From: BOG-908 sp964242115
Lineage (GTDB): Bacteria > Pseudomonadota > Alphaproteobacteria > Acetobacterales > Acetobacteraceae
Direction: 5' to 3'
DNA length: 64,000 nucleotides
Assembly (NCBI GenBank): GCA_964242115.1
Contig: CAXSZX010000012.1
Location: 62,001 to 126,000, forward strand
Part shown: piece after piece, positions 7,980-16,891 of the stretch
Layout of the letters: each line of letters begins with the position of its first letter
How positions within the stretch are numbered: position 1 is the stretch's first letter
Translations under genes and position numbers: made by a program
The notes under the pieces: model-generated
Seen by the model: only the letters and a program-made list of their open reading frames with translations
What the model was told of the DNA's origin: nothing
Database searches by the model: none

Positions 7980-8207
7980 ATGCCGTTGGACGTGCTGCTG
8001 CAGGCGATGCGCCAGCGGTGGCAGGAGGGATGTTTGGAAGAGGCGGCGGCGCTGGCCAAGGCGGCGGCACCTTACGTGCACGCCAAGCCGCAGAGTGGGC
8101 GCGGGCCGGTGACAATGAGTGAACTGGGAGACGACGAGCTCGATGCGCTCTGTAGAGGAGGCACTGAAGGAACGTCGGCTGCGGCGGAGGATACGGAGCG
8201 ATCTTGA
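7980..8207 (+). CDS. Small phage protein upstream of terminase
   Basis: A 75-residue protein (MPLDVLLQAMRQRWQEG start) with a preceding GGGGGTGGA ribosome site. It is helical, with a central Ala-rich EEAAALAKAAAPY stretch and an acidic C-terminus, and overlaps the terminase gene by 65 bp in another frame. Position suits a small accessory or a divergent small terminase subunit, but no domain is recognisable. Confidence 0.5.
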   Translation: MPLDVLLQAMRQRWQEGCLEEAAALAKAAAPYVHAKPQSGRGPVTMSELGDDELDALCRGGTEGTSAAAEDTERS

Positions 8208-9534
8208 GAGCTGGGCAAGATTTGCGCTGGAGCCGGCGGGGCAGGCGCCGGCGCGGCACCATCTGAAGTTGATGGAAGCGCTCGACAATGTTTCGAGCGG
8301 CAAGACGCGGCAGCTGATGGTGCTGCTGCCGCCGGGTGCAGCGAAAAGCACGTATGCGAGCAGGCTGTTCCCTGCGTGGTGGTTGCAGAAGCACCCGCGC
8401 AGCGCAGTGATTGCGGCGTGTCACACGGCGCGGCTGGCCGAGCATTTCGGACGCGGCGTGCGGGGGTTGCTGGACGAGCATTCGACGCGGCTGGGTTTGC
8501 AGGTGATGGCGGACGCACGGGCCGCGGGGCGGTTCATGACGAGCCAGGGTGGCGAGTTCTTCGGCATCGGTGTGCACGGGGCGGTGACGGGGCGGCGCGC
8601 TGATCTTGCGTTAATTGATGATCCGATCAGGTCGTTTGCCGACGCGGAGAGTTTCTCGGCGCGCGAGCATTTGTGGGAGTGGTTCCGCTCGGAACTGGTG
8701 ACGCGGATGAAACCGCGTGGCCGGATGGTGCTGGTGATGACGCGATGGCACTGCGACGATCTGGCGGGACGGCTGATAGAGCAGGGCGGGTGGGAGACGT
8801 TGCGGCTGCCGGCGTTGGCGGAAGCTGGCGATCCGTTGGGACGCGAGCCGGGCGAGGCGTTGTGGCCGGAGTGGGAAGACCGGGAGGCGATCGAGAGCAA
8901 GCGGGCGCTGTTGGGTGAGCGGCATTTTGCCGCGCTGTTTCAGCAATCGCCGATGCGCGAAGGCGGGTTGGTTTTTGACGTGCGGAAGATGCGGATGGTG
9001 GACGCTGTGCCGGAGGGCGTTGGCGTGCGGGCGTGGGATTTGGCGGGAACGTCGGACGGTTCGGGTGATCCGGATTGGACGGTAGGGGTAAGGCTGGTGC
9101 GCGATGGCGCGGGAATGATGTTCATCGATGACGTGGTGCGGTTCCGGGCGGTGCCGGGCGAGGTGGCCGAGCGGATACGCGGCACGGCGGCAATGGATGG
9201 TGCAGCGGTGGTCGTGGCGCTGCCGCAGGACCCCGGGCAGGCGGGCAAAAGTCAGATCATGTTTCTGACGCAAATGCTGGCTGGTTTTCGTGTGTTGGCG
9301 ACGCCGGAGACGGGGTCGAAGATGACGCGGGCGATGCCGGCTTCGGCGCAGATATCGGCGGGAACGCTGGCGATGCGGCGGGCCGGGTGGAATGCGGTGT
9401 TCCTTGACGAGCTGGCGAGCTTTCCACAGGGGCGCAAGGACGATCAGGTGGACGCTTTGGCACGGGCGCTTTCGGTGGTGGCGAATGCGCAGGGGCCGGC
9501 ACGATTCGCGCACTTGCCGTTTTCGACACGATGA
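8143..9534 (+). CDS. Phage terminase large subunit
   Basis: A 463-residue DNA-packaging motor. The N-terminal ATPase shows a variant Walker A (LLPPGAAKSTYAS, residues ~60-72), Walker B-like LALIDDPI and a coupling motif LVMTRWHCDDL. The C-terminal RNase-H-like nuclease begins at VRAWDLAGTSDG with a second acidic cluster at DDQVDALARALS. It resembles the group whose C-terminal domain is annotated as phage uncharacterised protein TIGR01630. ATG 8143 gives MRSVEEALKERR; an earlier in-frame start at 8119 is possible. Confidence 0.92.
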   Translation: MRSVEEALKERRLRRRIRSDLESWARFALEPAGQAPARHHLKLMEALDNVSSGKTRQLMVLLPPGAAKSTYASRLFPAWWLQKHPRSAVIAACHTARLAEHFGRGVRGLLDEHSTRLGLQVMADARAAGRFMTSQGGEFFGIGVHGAVTGRRADLALIDDPIRSFADAESFSAREHLWEWFRSELVTRMKPRGRMVLVMTRWHCDDLAGRLIEQGGWETLRLPALAEAGDPLGREPGEALWPEWEDREAIESKRALLGERHFAALFQQSPMREGGLVFDVRKMRMVDAVPEGVGVRAWDLAGTSDGSGDPDWTVGVRLVRDGAGMMFIDDVVRFRAVPGEVAERIRGTAAMDGAAVVVALPQDPGQAGKSQIMFLTQMLAGFRVLATPETGSKMTRAMPASAQISAGTLAMRRAGWNAVFLDELASFPQGRKDDQVDALARALSVVANAQGPARFAHLPFSTR

Positions 9535-9560
9535 CGAGGCATCAGGCACGGGAGTAGGTT

Positions 9561-10954
9561 TTGTACCGCACGATCTGCGACATGATGCCGGCGGACGGCG
9601 ATTATTCCGAGCGCACGCTGCAGCTGTTGATCTATCAGAAGCTGCTGGACGGCACGTTCTATGACGCACTGCCTTACGAGTTCCATGAAGAGAGGACCGC
9701 GTCGGGCGAGTACGTTCCGTTGCGGCAGCGACGACCTTCCGTACGGTATGGCCTGGCGCGACTAGTAGTCGAAGACAGCGTGGCGTTGCTGTTCAGCGAG
9801 GGACATTTCCCGGCGTTCGACTCGCCCGACCCGGTGGTACGGGACGCGCTGGCACACGTGGTGCGGGATGCGAGGCTGAACGCCGTGATGGTAGAGGCGG
9901 CGCTGCGGGGCAGCATCGGCTCGGCGGCGCTGCTGCTGCGCGTGTTACTGGGGCGGGTGTTTGTTGACGTACTGGACACGCCCTATTTGTGGCCGGAGTG
10001 GTCGGCTGAGGCACCGGACACGCTGTGCAAGGTGACGGAGCGCTACAAAGTCAAAGGTGCTGGCTTGCTGGCGCAGGGGTTCGAGGTTGCCGACCCGAGT
10101 GCGACCTACTGGTTTCAGCGTGTGTGGGACACGGAGTACGAACATTGGTACGAACCCGTCCCGGTGGGCGGCAACGTGATCCTGGAGGAGGATCTTGGGC
10201 GAACGGTCAGGCACGGGCTGGGGTTCGTGCCGATTGTTTGGGTACGCAACTTGCCTGGTGGCGTGGGCGCCGATGGCGCGTGCACGTTTCGGAGCGCGAT
10301 AGATACCAGCATCGAGATCGACTACAGTTGAGCCAGGCAGGGCGAGGACTGAAATACAGCAGCGATCCGACGCTGCTGATACGCGAGCCGGCCGGGATGG
10401 ACGGCAACATGGTGCGCGGGGCCGCAAACGCGTTGGTGGTGAGCGAGAAGGGTGACGCAAAACTGCTCGAGATCGGTGGCACGGCGAGCCAGGCGGTGAT
10501 CGACTACGTGCGGATACTGCGCGAGATGGCGTTGGAGAGCCTGCACGGGAACAGGGCAGAGGCAAACCGGTTGAGCACGCCGGCAAGTGGCCGTGCGCTG
10601 CAGTTGATGAACCAAGGTTTGCTGTGGTTGGCGGACAATTTGCGCATCAGCTATGGCCAGGGTGCGTTGGTGACGCTGGCGCGGATGATCGTGCGGGCTA
10701 GCCAAGTGTATCCGCTTCGTGTGGACGGCCGCGTACTGCAGGCGCTGTCCGTGAGCGCTCCGATCAGTTTGCGTTGGCCAGACTGGTACCCGGACGACGC
10801 GCTAGACGGACAGAGGACCGCGGAAACGCTGATATCTCTGGTTGCAGCTAAGCAGATTTCCAGAGAGACGGCGTTGAAGGTGTTGGCGGCAAACTACGAC
10901 ATCGAAGACGTAGGAGCTGAAATGCAACGGATTAGAACCGAGGAACAGCGATGA
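9561..10954 (+). pseudogene. Phage portal protein, frameshifted
   Basis: Two overlapping frames make one portal. Frame one (9561-10331, TTG start after GGGAGTAGG) gives the first ~256 residues, ending ...SIEIDYS-stop. The other frame then continues QLSQAGRGLKYSSDPTLLIREP and runs to 10954. Adding one C just before base 10326 would turn GAC-TAC-AGT-TGA into GAC-TAC-CAG-TTG and restore one ~464-residue protein, so a single-base deletion is the simplest explanation. The C-terminal part has the helical wing and Glu-rich tail usual in portals. Either the head pathway is dead or this is an assembly error; programmed frameshifting here is unlikely because no slippery heptamer is evident. Confidence 0.85.
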
Positions 10955-11355
10955 ACGAAACCGAGCAGGACGGGAGCCAGGAAGACGCGTTTCGGGCGCT
11001 GAAGGCGCACGCCGAACTGCTGGAGCGGCAGCTGCACGAGGCCGAGACCCGGTCAGCGCTGCAGTTGCGGCAGTCTGAACTGAAAGCCGAGGCGATGCGG
11101 GCCGGCATCGTGGACGTAGATGGGTTGCGCCTGTTGGATGCAGACGCGTGGTCACCGGCAAGGGACGCAGCGCAGGCACCGGCGAGCGAGGTGATCGGCA
11201 AGTTGCGTAGGGACAAGCCGTGGCTTTTCGGAGCGACACATTCGAGCAGTGCGGGCGGGGCACCGTCGGCCGCACCGGCGCGCAGGCGATTGGCCACGGA
11301 GATGACGATTGAGGAGTGGCGGGCGGCGAGAGCGGAGTTGATCCGGCGCCGCTGA
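10951..11355 (+). CDS. Putative head scaffolding protein
   Basis: A 134-residue, highly charged helical protein starting at ATGA overlap with the portal stop. Residues 10-55 are predicted coiled coil (AFRALKAHAELLERQLHEAETRSALQLRQ is the core). Place between portal and capsid, size and composition fit a scaffold. No protease domain is present, and no separate head-maturation protease gene is found nearby. Confidence 0.6.
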   Translation: MNETEQDGSQEDAFRALKAHAELLERQLHEAETRSALQLRQSELKAEAMRAGIVDVDGLRLLDADAWSPARDAAQAPASEVIGKLRRDKPWLFGATHSSSAGGAPSAAPARRRLATEMTIEEWRAARAELIRRR

Positions 11356-11386
11356 AGCCTGGTTCGAATGAGGATGCGTGATCATT

Positions 11387-11411
11387 GGGGGGCCTGGCCC
11401 CCTTTTTCTTT
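11387..11411 (+). terminator. Terminator-like hairpin before capsid gene
   Basis: GGGGGC (11388-11393) pairs with GCCCCC (11397-11402) around a 3-base loop and is followed by TTTTTCTTT. It lies 11 bp before the capsid ATG. In this place it would attenuate readthrough from the portal/scaffold genes, or act as a 5' hairpin on a capsid transcript. Confidence 0.55.
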
Positions 11412-11421
11412 GGGGACGTGA

Positions 11422-12750
11422 ATGAGCATTTCCAACTTTCCGGTCGCGCTGCAGCCGATCATTCAGCAGGGCTTCCTGGAACGCGAGTTTCAGCAGGCGC
11501 TGCGGTCGCGAATCGGGTATCGCGCTTGTGCTGACCGTGAAGACTTTGCTGTGGGCATCGGCGAGACGCTGACCAAGACGCGGGCAGGACTCAAACCTGC
11601 GGTGACGACGCCGCTGGCGGCATCCACCAACACCAACCTGGATAACGGCCTGACGCCGGGGTCGTGGAACGTCGAGCAGTTCACGCTGACGCTGAACCAT
11701 TACGCGGCGACGATGGACTTGAACATGGTGACGAGCCGTGTGGGCATCGCCAGCCAGTTCCTGCAGAACGCGTATGTAAATGGTGAGCAGGCGGCGCGCA
11801 GCCTGGACGATTTGGCACGCAACGCGTTGTTCTCAGCCTACTTTGGTGGGAACACGCGAATCAGGTCGTCGCTGACAAACGCCGGGCCGGCAGTGACCGT
11901 TGATGACGTGCGCGGCTTTCAGATCGCGTTCGTGAACGGTGTGCAGCAGAGTGTGAGCACCGCCAACCCGCTTGCCGTGACGATCGGCGGGGACATCTAC
12001 ATGGTGGTTGGCGCCGGGCCGGATGCGACGAACGTCTCGACTGCGCCGGGCGGCGTGAGTGGCGTACTGACGTTGTCCGGCAACGTGACGGTAAGCGACG
12101 GTGTGGCGGGCAATTCCGTGCAGGCGGCGACCGGATCCTTGATCCTGCGGCCGAACGGCAGGATGAACACCGGTGCGCTGACAACCGGCGACACGCTGGC
12201 GATGACCAACATCCTGGACGCAGTGGCGGGTCTGCGTGTGAACGCGGTGCCTGACATCGACGGCGCCTATAACTGCTACCTTGATCCGGTCAGTGCACGG
12301 CAGTTGTTCGCCGACCAGGATTTCCAGCGGCTATTCATCGGCTCGACCTCGGCGAACGAGATCTTCCGGCCGGGGCAGGGCGTGATCAACGAATTCCTCG
12401 GGCTGAGGTTCGTGCTGACGACGGAGGCGTATCTGCAGCCGCATCCGACGATCGCAGGGGCTGTGGTGCGGCGGCCGATCATCGTTGGCCAGGGCGCGCT
12501 GGTCGAGGGTGATTTTGCGGGCATGGCGGCGGACGACGTAGCGCCGCGAGATGCGATTGTCTCGCTGGTGGACAACGTTTGCATGGTGACGCGTGAACCG
12601 ATCGACAGGTTACAGCAGATCATCGCGCAGTCCTGGTACTGGATCGGCGGGTTTTGTGCGCCGAGCGACACGACGACCAACAGCTTGACAGTGCCCACTT
12701 CGACCAACGCCAACTTCAAACGTGCGGTGATGATCGAACACATGGGCTGA
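11422..12750 (+). CDS. Phage major capsid protein
   Basis: A 442-residue protein in the capsid position. The N-terminus (SNFPVALQPIIQQGFLEREF) and the P-domain-like segments (MDLNMVTSRVGIASQFLQNA; VPDIDGAYNCYLDP) match large-capsid proteins of contractile-tail phages, with an inserted Gly/Val/Thr-rich beta domain in the middle (about residues 190-255). No N-terminal coiled-coil delta domain to be cleaved off is evident, in line with the missing protease. Strong upstream context: scaffold and a hairpin. Confidence 0.75.
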   Translation: MSISNFPVALQPIIQQGFLEREFQQALRSRIGYRACADREDFAVGIGETLTKTRAGLKPAVTTPLAASTNTNLDNGLTPGSWNVEQFTLTLNHYAATMDLNMVTSRVGIASQFLQNAYVNGEQAARSLDDLARNALFSAYFGGNTRIRSSLTNAGPAVTVDDVRGFQIAFVNGVQQSVSTANPLAVTIGGDIYMVVGAGPDATNVSTAPGGVSGVLTLSGNVTVSDGVAGNSVQAATGSLILRPNGRMNTGALTTGDTLAMTNILDAVAGLRVNAVPDIDGAYNCYLDPVSARQLFADQDFQRLFIGSTSANEIFRPGQGVINEFLGLRFVLTTEAYLQPHPTIAGAVVRRPIIVGQGALVEGDFAGMAADDVAPRDAIVSLVDNVCMVTREPIDRLQQIIAQSWYWIGGFCAPSDTTTNSLTVPTSTNANFKRAVMIEHMG

Positions 12751-12817
12751 CGTTGTGTCCGCCAGCGTGTTTTTCGGTGAAAACTCTTGCTACGCTGGCA
12801 TGACGTACGGAGGACCA

Positions 12818-13192
12818 ATGCTGACCGACCAGCAGAAAACCGACATCCGACGTTTTTGCGGATATCCTGCCTACGGCGCCTCGCCGGCCGGCAACATCGG
12901 CTGGCGATTCTACACCGCCTACGGCCTGCTCGAATACCGGATGAACAATCTGTCGGACGCAGAGGTGTCGGTGGTTCTGAACTATCTTAACACGCTATGT
13001 GGTTTGGAGCTGTCAGTGCCAGGTGCCAGCGAAAACCTGGACAGCGATGCTGCTTCGTCTTGGAAGCACAACGCAAATGAGGTGGCGGATCGTTTGCGCT
13101 TGCTGGACGAGTGGCGGAGACGCCTGTGTGCGTTCTTTGGTGTGGCCCCGGGTGAAGGTCTTGGTTCTGCCGGCGTGAGGTGGACGGTGTGA
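12818..13192 (+). CDS. Phage head-tail connector protein
   Basis: A 124-residue helical protein following the capsid gene, in the place of head-completion or adaptor proteins. The start MLTDQQKTDIRRFCGYPAYG follows a clear GGAGG site at 12809-12813; longer in-frame starts at 12755 and 12800 lack one. The segment IRRFCGYP...RFYTAYGLLEYRMNNLSDAEVSVVLNYL is characteristic of a recurring phage family, though I cannot name it. Its stop overlaps the next start. Confidence 0.6.
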   Translation: MLTDQQKTDIRRFCGYPAYGASPAGNIGWRFYTAYGLLEYRMNNLSDAEVSVVLNYLNTLCGLELSVPGASENLDSDAASSWKHNANEVADRLRLLDEWRRRLCAFFGVAPGEGLGSAGVRWTV

Positions 13193-13818
13193 TGGACGGC
13201 TGGACGCTACAGAACCGGATCAGCAAGGGCATGGGTGTTGCGGCCCGCAGGTCCGGCACGCCGTTCACCATCTACCGCCCTTGCGGTGCAATACAGCCGC
13301 TGGCTGCACAGAACCGGGTGTTGGAGCTGTACGCCGCGTTCTACCCGGGCAATTCGGGCGGAAAGGTTGGAGCGGATTACGGGCGGCCGCTTTGGCGAGG
13401 CGTCTACGATGCATTCTACACGCAATCCGGTGATTACCTGGTGAGCAGGGACAGCACGTATTTCGTGGCGTCCCAGCAGATAGGGTTGCCGGTGCAATGC
13501 GTGAGGACGAACCGGGTCGTCTCCCTCGTTCGTCCAACGCCGGCAACCCAAGGTGGCTACAGCGGATTTTACGCCACTCCAGGTGAGACTGTTTTGGCAG
13601 ACTGGCCAGCAAGCCTGCTTGCCGACGGCGGACGTGCTGACGAGGTGAAGGTTGGCGAGACTAAGCTGAGCGTGTGGACGCTGCTTTTGCCGAGCCTGCC
13701 GGTATCTCCGCAGGCGGCCGACGTGGTGAGCGACGACGCGGGCGGGGCTTACGCAGTCGGGAGCGCTGAGCAGAGCGTGCTTGGTTGGAGGCTGGCTGTT
13801 CGACAGCTTGGCGCATGA
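13192..13818 (+). CDS. Phage neck/tail-completion-like protein
   Basis: A 208-residue protein starting at the TGATG overlap with the previous gene. It begins MDGWTLQNRISKGMGVAARRSG and has a beta-rich C-terminal half. Order (connector, this gene, then tail-terminator-like protein, then sheath) suggests a neck component. No specific domain is recognised. Confidence 0.5.
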   Translation: MDGWTLQNRISKGMGVAARRSGTPFTIYRPCGAIQPLAAQNRVLELYAAFYPGNSGGKVGADYGRPLWRGVYDAFYTQSGDYLVSRDSTYFVASQQIGLPVQCVRTNRVVSLVRPTPATQGGYSGFYATPGETVLADWPASLLADGGRADEVKVGETKLSVWTLLLPSLPVSPQAADVVSDDAGGAYAVGSAEQSVLGWRLAVRQLGA

Positions 13819-13845
13819 TCAGCAGCGTCGAAGGGAGATTGCGCG

Positions 13846-14655
13846 ATGGCAGACGTCTCCGATGTTGAGAGCGCACTTGTCGCGTCCGTAACTGAAGCAC
13901 TGTATCCAGCCGGTTCGGCGGCCCCGACCGTGACAGGACAGCCGATCAGGATTTACCGGGGATGGCCACTCAGCGGGTCGCTCGAGGCCGATTTGCTCCG
14001 CGGCGTGGCCAACGTAAGCGTATTTGCGGTGCCTGCGTCTTCGCGAAACACGACGCGATGGGGAGTGCTGACGACCACGACTCAGTCGGTTCCCACTTTG
14101 ACGGTCCAGGTGTCTGGCAACGCGGCTACTTTCGGCGGGCAGGGGGGTGTGACGCAGTTGGCTGGACTCGTGGTCGCCGGCCAGCCGTTTGTTTACCGTG
14201 GTCAGGCGGGAGACACGCCGGCGTTGGTGGCTGCTGTTTTGGCACAAAGTGTGCGCGCGGTGCGGGCGTGCTGGTTGTCGGGCTCGACTGTCAGTGTGCC
14301 CGGCGTGACGAGTATCCTCGCGCGGGTGGTCTCCGACGGCGCTGCTATGACGGAGTGGGCGAGACAGGAGCAGGGTTTTCGAGTCTCGGCCTGGTGCCCC
14401 AACCCAGGGTCACGCGACCTGGTTTGCAGGACCATCTCGAGTGCGCTCGCCGCGGTCAGCTTTTTGGAGCTGGCGGACGGGACCGGCGGGCGTGTTCGTT
14501 ATCGATCGACATCGAGCTTTGACGATCGTCAGGATGCGCAGAGCTACCGTCGCGACCTTGTCTACGACGTAGAATATGCAACGACTGACCTACAATCCGC
14601 GCCCTCAATGCTGTTCGGGGACTCACAGCTTTCTGGTGTGGATACGTTCGGATGA
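13846..14655 (+). CDS. Phage tail-terminator-like protein
   Basis: A 269-residue protein just upstream of the tail sheath cluster. The start MADVSDVESALVASVTEALYP, followed by GQPIRIYRGWP and alternating beta segments, resembles neck or tail-terminator proteins which begin with a helix meeting a short beta sheet. The assignment is mainly positional. Confidence 0.5.
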   Translation: MADVSDVESALVASVTEALYPAGSAAPTVTGQPIRIYRGWPLSGSLEADLLRGVANVSVFAVPASSRNTTRWGVLTTTTQSVPTLTVQVSGNAATFGGQGGVTQLAGLVVAGQPFVYRGQAGDTPALVAAVLAQSVRAVRACWLSGSTVSVPGVTSILARVVSDGAAMTEWARQEQGFRVSAWCPNPGSRDLVCRTISSALAAVSFLELADGTGGRVRYRSTSSFDDRQDAQSYRRDLVYDVEYATTDLQSAPSMLFGDSQLSGVDTFG

Positions 14656-14667
14656 GGAAGGGCAGGG

Positions 14668-14832
14668 ATGATGACTGTGCTGGTGGTGGTTCGGCCCTTT
14701 GGTGCGCACAAGCTTGGAGACCTGATTACAGGGGCCGAGCAGATGCGGCGGATTACGGAAGGCGCGAACGCCCGTGACGTGGTTCGGGTGAAGACTCAGC
14801 TGACGATGACTAGCAAACGAGGAGAGGCCTGA
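14668..14832 (+). CDS. Small 54-residue phage protein before sheath
   Basis: An open frame of 55 codons, MMTVLVVVRPFGAHKLGD to TMTSKRGEA, fills the gap between the tail-terminator gene and the sheath. It has a ribosome site GGAAGGGCAGGG, and its stop is 3 bp before the sheath start, so translational coupling is likely. This matches the small gene that P2-like and Mu-like phages often keep just before the sheath. Short length makes it easy to miss. Confidence 0.6.
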   Translation: MMTVLVVVRPFGAHKLGDLITGAEQMRRITEGANARDVVRVKTQLTMTSKRGEA

Positions 14833-14835
14833 AGC

Positions 14836-16407
14836 ATGCCGATATACCAGCAGAGTTCGTTGAACACCACCTCACTGGTGGTGCCCGACCTGTATGTGCA
14901 GATTGTGGCACCGCAGAACCTGGTGCTCAACGGCGTTCCCACGAACGTCATCGGCGTCGTCGGGACTGCCTCATGGGGACCGATCAGCGAACCCGTTGCG
15001 GTCTCCACGATGGCTGACTACGCAGCTGCGTTCGGCCCGGTCGCTGCGCGGAAATATGACATGGGCACGCCAGTGGCGACCGCCGTGCAGCAAGGCGCGT
15101 CCGCTTTTCGATGTGTTCGTGTGAGCGACGGAACAGACTCAGCGGCGAGCTACGCCGTAGGTTTGGCGAACGGCAGCTTTTCTGCTCTTTTCAGCGCGCG
15201 TTACTCCGGCTCTCTCGGCAATACTGTCTCGCTGACCTTGAGCGCTGCTTCTGTCCCCGGCGCTTGGCAACTGACGATCGCGATGCCGGGCTTGGTGCCC
15301 GAGGTCTACACCAACATCGCAGCACCAAGCCCGTCAGCTTTTTGGCAGAACCTCGTCAACGCGGTAAATCTCGGGAATGGTCCCGTGCGGGGACCATCGC
15401 AGATCGTCGTGGCCTCGATAGGGACTGCGACGGCAGCCGCTGCTGCCGCATTCGGGCCACAAGGTCTGGCGGGCGGCAGTGACGGCGCGAGCGGCGTGAC
15501 CACGGCGATGATCGTGGGGCAAGATACGGTGCCGCGAACGGGTATGTACGCGCTTCGTTTACAGGGTTGCGGAATCGGTGTGCTGTCTGACGTTGATGAC
15601 CCGACGCAATGGACCACACAGGCTGGTTTCGGCTTGTCCGAGGGCGTCTACATGATCCTGACCGGGCCGATGGGACAGACCATCGCAGGCGCGGTCACGC
15701 TAGTTCAGCAGGCGGGCCTCAACTCCTACTCTGCCAAGCTTATGATGGGAGACTGGGTTTATTGGAACGACCAAACCAATAGCGTCACTCGGCTCGTCTC
15801 TCCGCAAGGTTTCACTGCCGGGCGACTTGCAAACTTGTCGCCAGAACAATCTAGTTTGAATAAGCCGCTTTACAGTGTGGTTGGTACACAACGGTCCGGA
15901 GTACCAGGAAGCGGACAGACGTCCACCTACAGCGACGCCGAACTTGCGACTCTGTTCCAGAACGGGATCGACGTTATCGCCAACCCGCAGCCTGGGGGCG
16001 CATACTGGGGGGTGCGTAGCGGACATAATACGTCTTCTAACCCCGCTATCAATGGCGACAACTACACCAGGTTGACCAACTACATTGCCGCGACCTTGGC
16101 TGCAGGGATGGGGCAGTTTGTCGGACAGGTGATCAACGCCAACCTGTTCAAGCAAGTCCGGTCGACACAGCTGAGCTACCTGCAAAATCTTTATTCCCAA
16201 GGCGTGTTGGGGAGTGTGGACGGCTCGATGCCTTTCTCCGTTATCTGCGATCTGACGAACAATCCTATGAGCCGCACCTCCCTTGGTTTCGTGCAGAGCG
16301 ACGCGCAGGTGCAATTCCAAAGCATCAACGAGAAGTTCATCGTGAACGTCGAGGGTGGCCAGACGGTGGCAGTCCAGCGACAGGTGCTGCCGGGAGGAAC
16401 GGCCTAG
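14836..16407 (+). CDS. Contractile tail sheath protein
   Basis: A 523-residue sheath subunit. The N-terminus (TTSLVVPDLYVQIVAPQNLVLNGVPTNVIGVVGTASWGP) and the C-terminal domain (NYIAATLAAGMGQFVGQVINANLFKQVRSTQLSYLQNLYSQGVLG...YSVI-type beta handshake) are typical. The sheath contracts to drive the tube into the target cell, so the element encodes a myovirus-type tail. Gene is intact. Confidence 0.9.
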   Translation: MPIYQQSSLNTTSLVVPDLYVQIVAPQNLVLNGVPTNVIGVVGTASWGPISEPVAVSTMADYAAAFGPVAARKYDMGTPVATAVQQGASAFRCVRVSDGTDSAASYAVGLANGSFSALFSARYSGSLGNTVSLTLSAASVPGAWQLTIAMPGLVPEVYTNIAAPSPSAFWQNLVNAVNLGNGPVRGPSQIVVASIGTATAAAAAAFGPQGLAGGSDGASGVTTAMIVGQDTVPRTGMYALRLQGCGIGVLSDVDDPTQWTTQAGFGLSEGVYMILTGPMGQTIAGAVTLVQQAGLNSYSAKLMMGDWVYWNDQTNSVTRLVSPQGFTAGRLANLSPEQSSLNKPLYSVVGTQRSGVPGSGQTSTYSDAELATLFQNGIDVIANPQPGGAYWGVRSGHNTSSNPAINGDNYTRLTNYIAATLAAGMGQFVGQVINANLFKQVRSTQLSYLQNLYSQGVLGSVDGSMPFSVICDLTNNPMSRTSLGFVQSDAQVQFQSINEKFIVNVEGGQTVAVQRQVLPGGTA

Positions 16408-16462
16408 GTTATTGGGCAACCGCTGAGCAAACCCGAACGACTGGTTCTGGAGAAAAGATTGA

Positions 16463-16891
16463 ATGCCGATAAACTCGTTTTCGATCGGGCGCGACTGTCA
16501 GCTTGTGGTGATGGGGCCGCAAGGGCGGGTAGACCTGACGTACGTCACGGGCTTCGAGAGCCGACAGATGACACAGTCTGTGCGTTTGGACCGCTTAGAC
16601 GGTATACCCATGGGCGCGGAATTGCCGAAAGGCTGGGAGGGCAGCTTTGAAGTCGAGCGCGGCACGAGTGCCGTCGACGACTTCATTGCCGTCTCGGAGC
16701 AGAGATATCTTAGTCAAGGATCGCTGCCGGCCGGCACTGTCTACCAATATGTGACCGAGGTGGATGGCTCGACATCGACTTACCAGTTCAGTGGCGTCGT
16801 GTTTAAGTTGGTGAATGCCGGAACTTGGAAAGGAGACTCGACCGTCAAACAAAAGTTAGAGTTCTTCGCAACACAACGGCAGCGAATTTGA
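16463..16891 (+). CDS. Tail tube protein
   Basis: A 142-residue protein immediately after the sheath, as in most contractile systems. The beta-rich fold with SVRLDRLDGIPMGAELPKGWEGSFEVERG and a C-terminal QYVTEVDGSTSTYQFSGVVFKL is what one expects of an Hcp/tube-like subunit. The TGATG overlap with the next gene indicates coupling. Confidence 0.75.
   Translation: MPINSFSIGRDCQLVVMGPQGRVDLTYVTGFESRQMTQSVRLDRLDGIPMGAELPKGWEGSFEVERGTSAVDDFIAVSEQRYLSQGSLPAGTVYQYVTEVDGSTSTYQFSGVVFKLVNAGTWKGDSTVKQKLEFFATQRQRI

Noticed and set aside
10290..10335. Programmed frameshift in the portal gene
   Set aside because: No slippery heptamer or downstream stem as at 17226; a simple one-base loss explains the two frames better.
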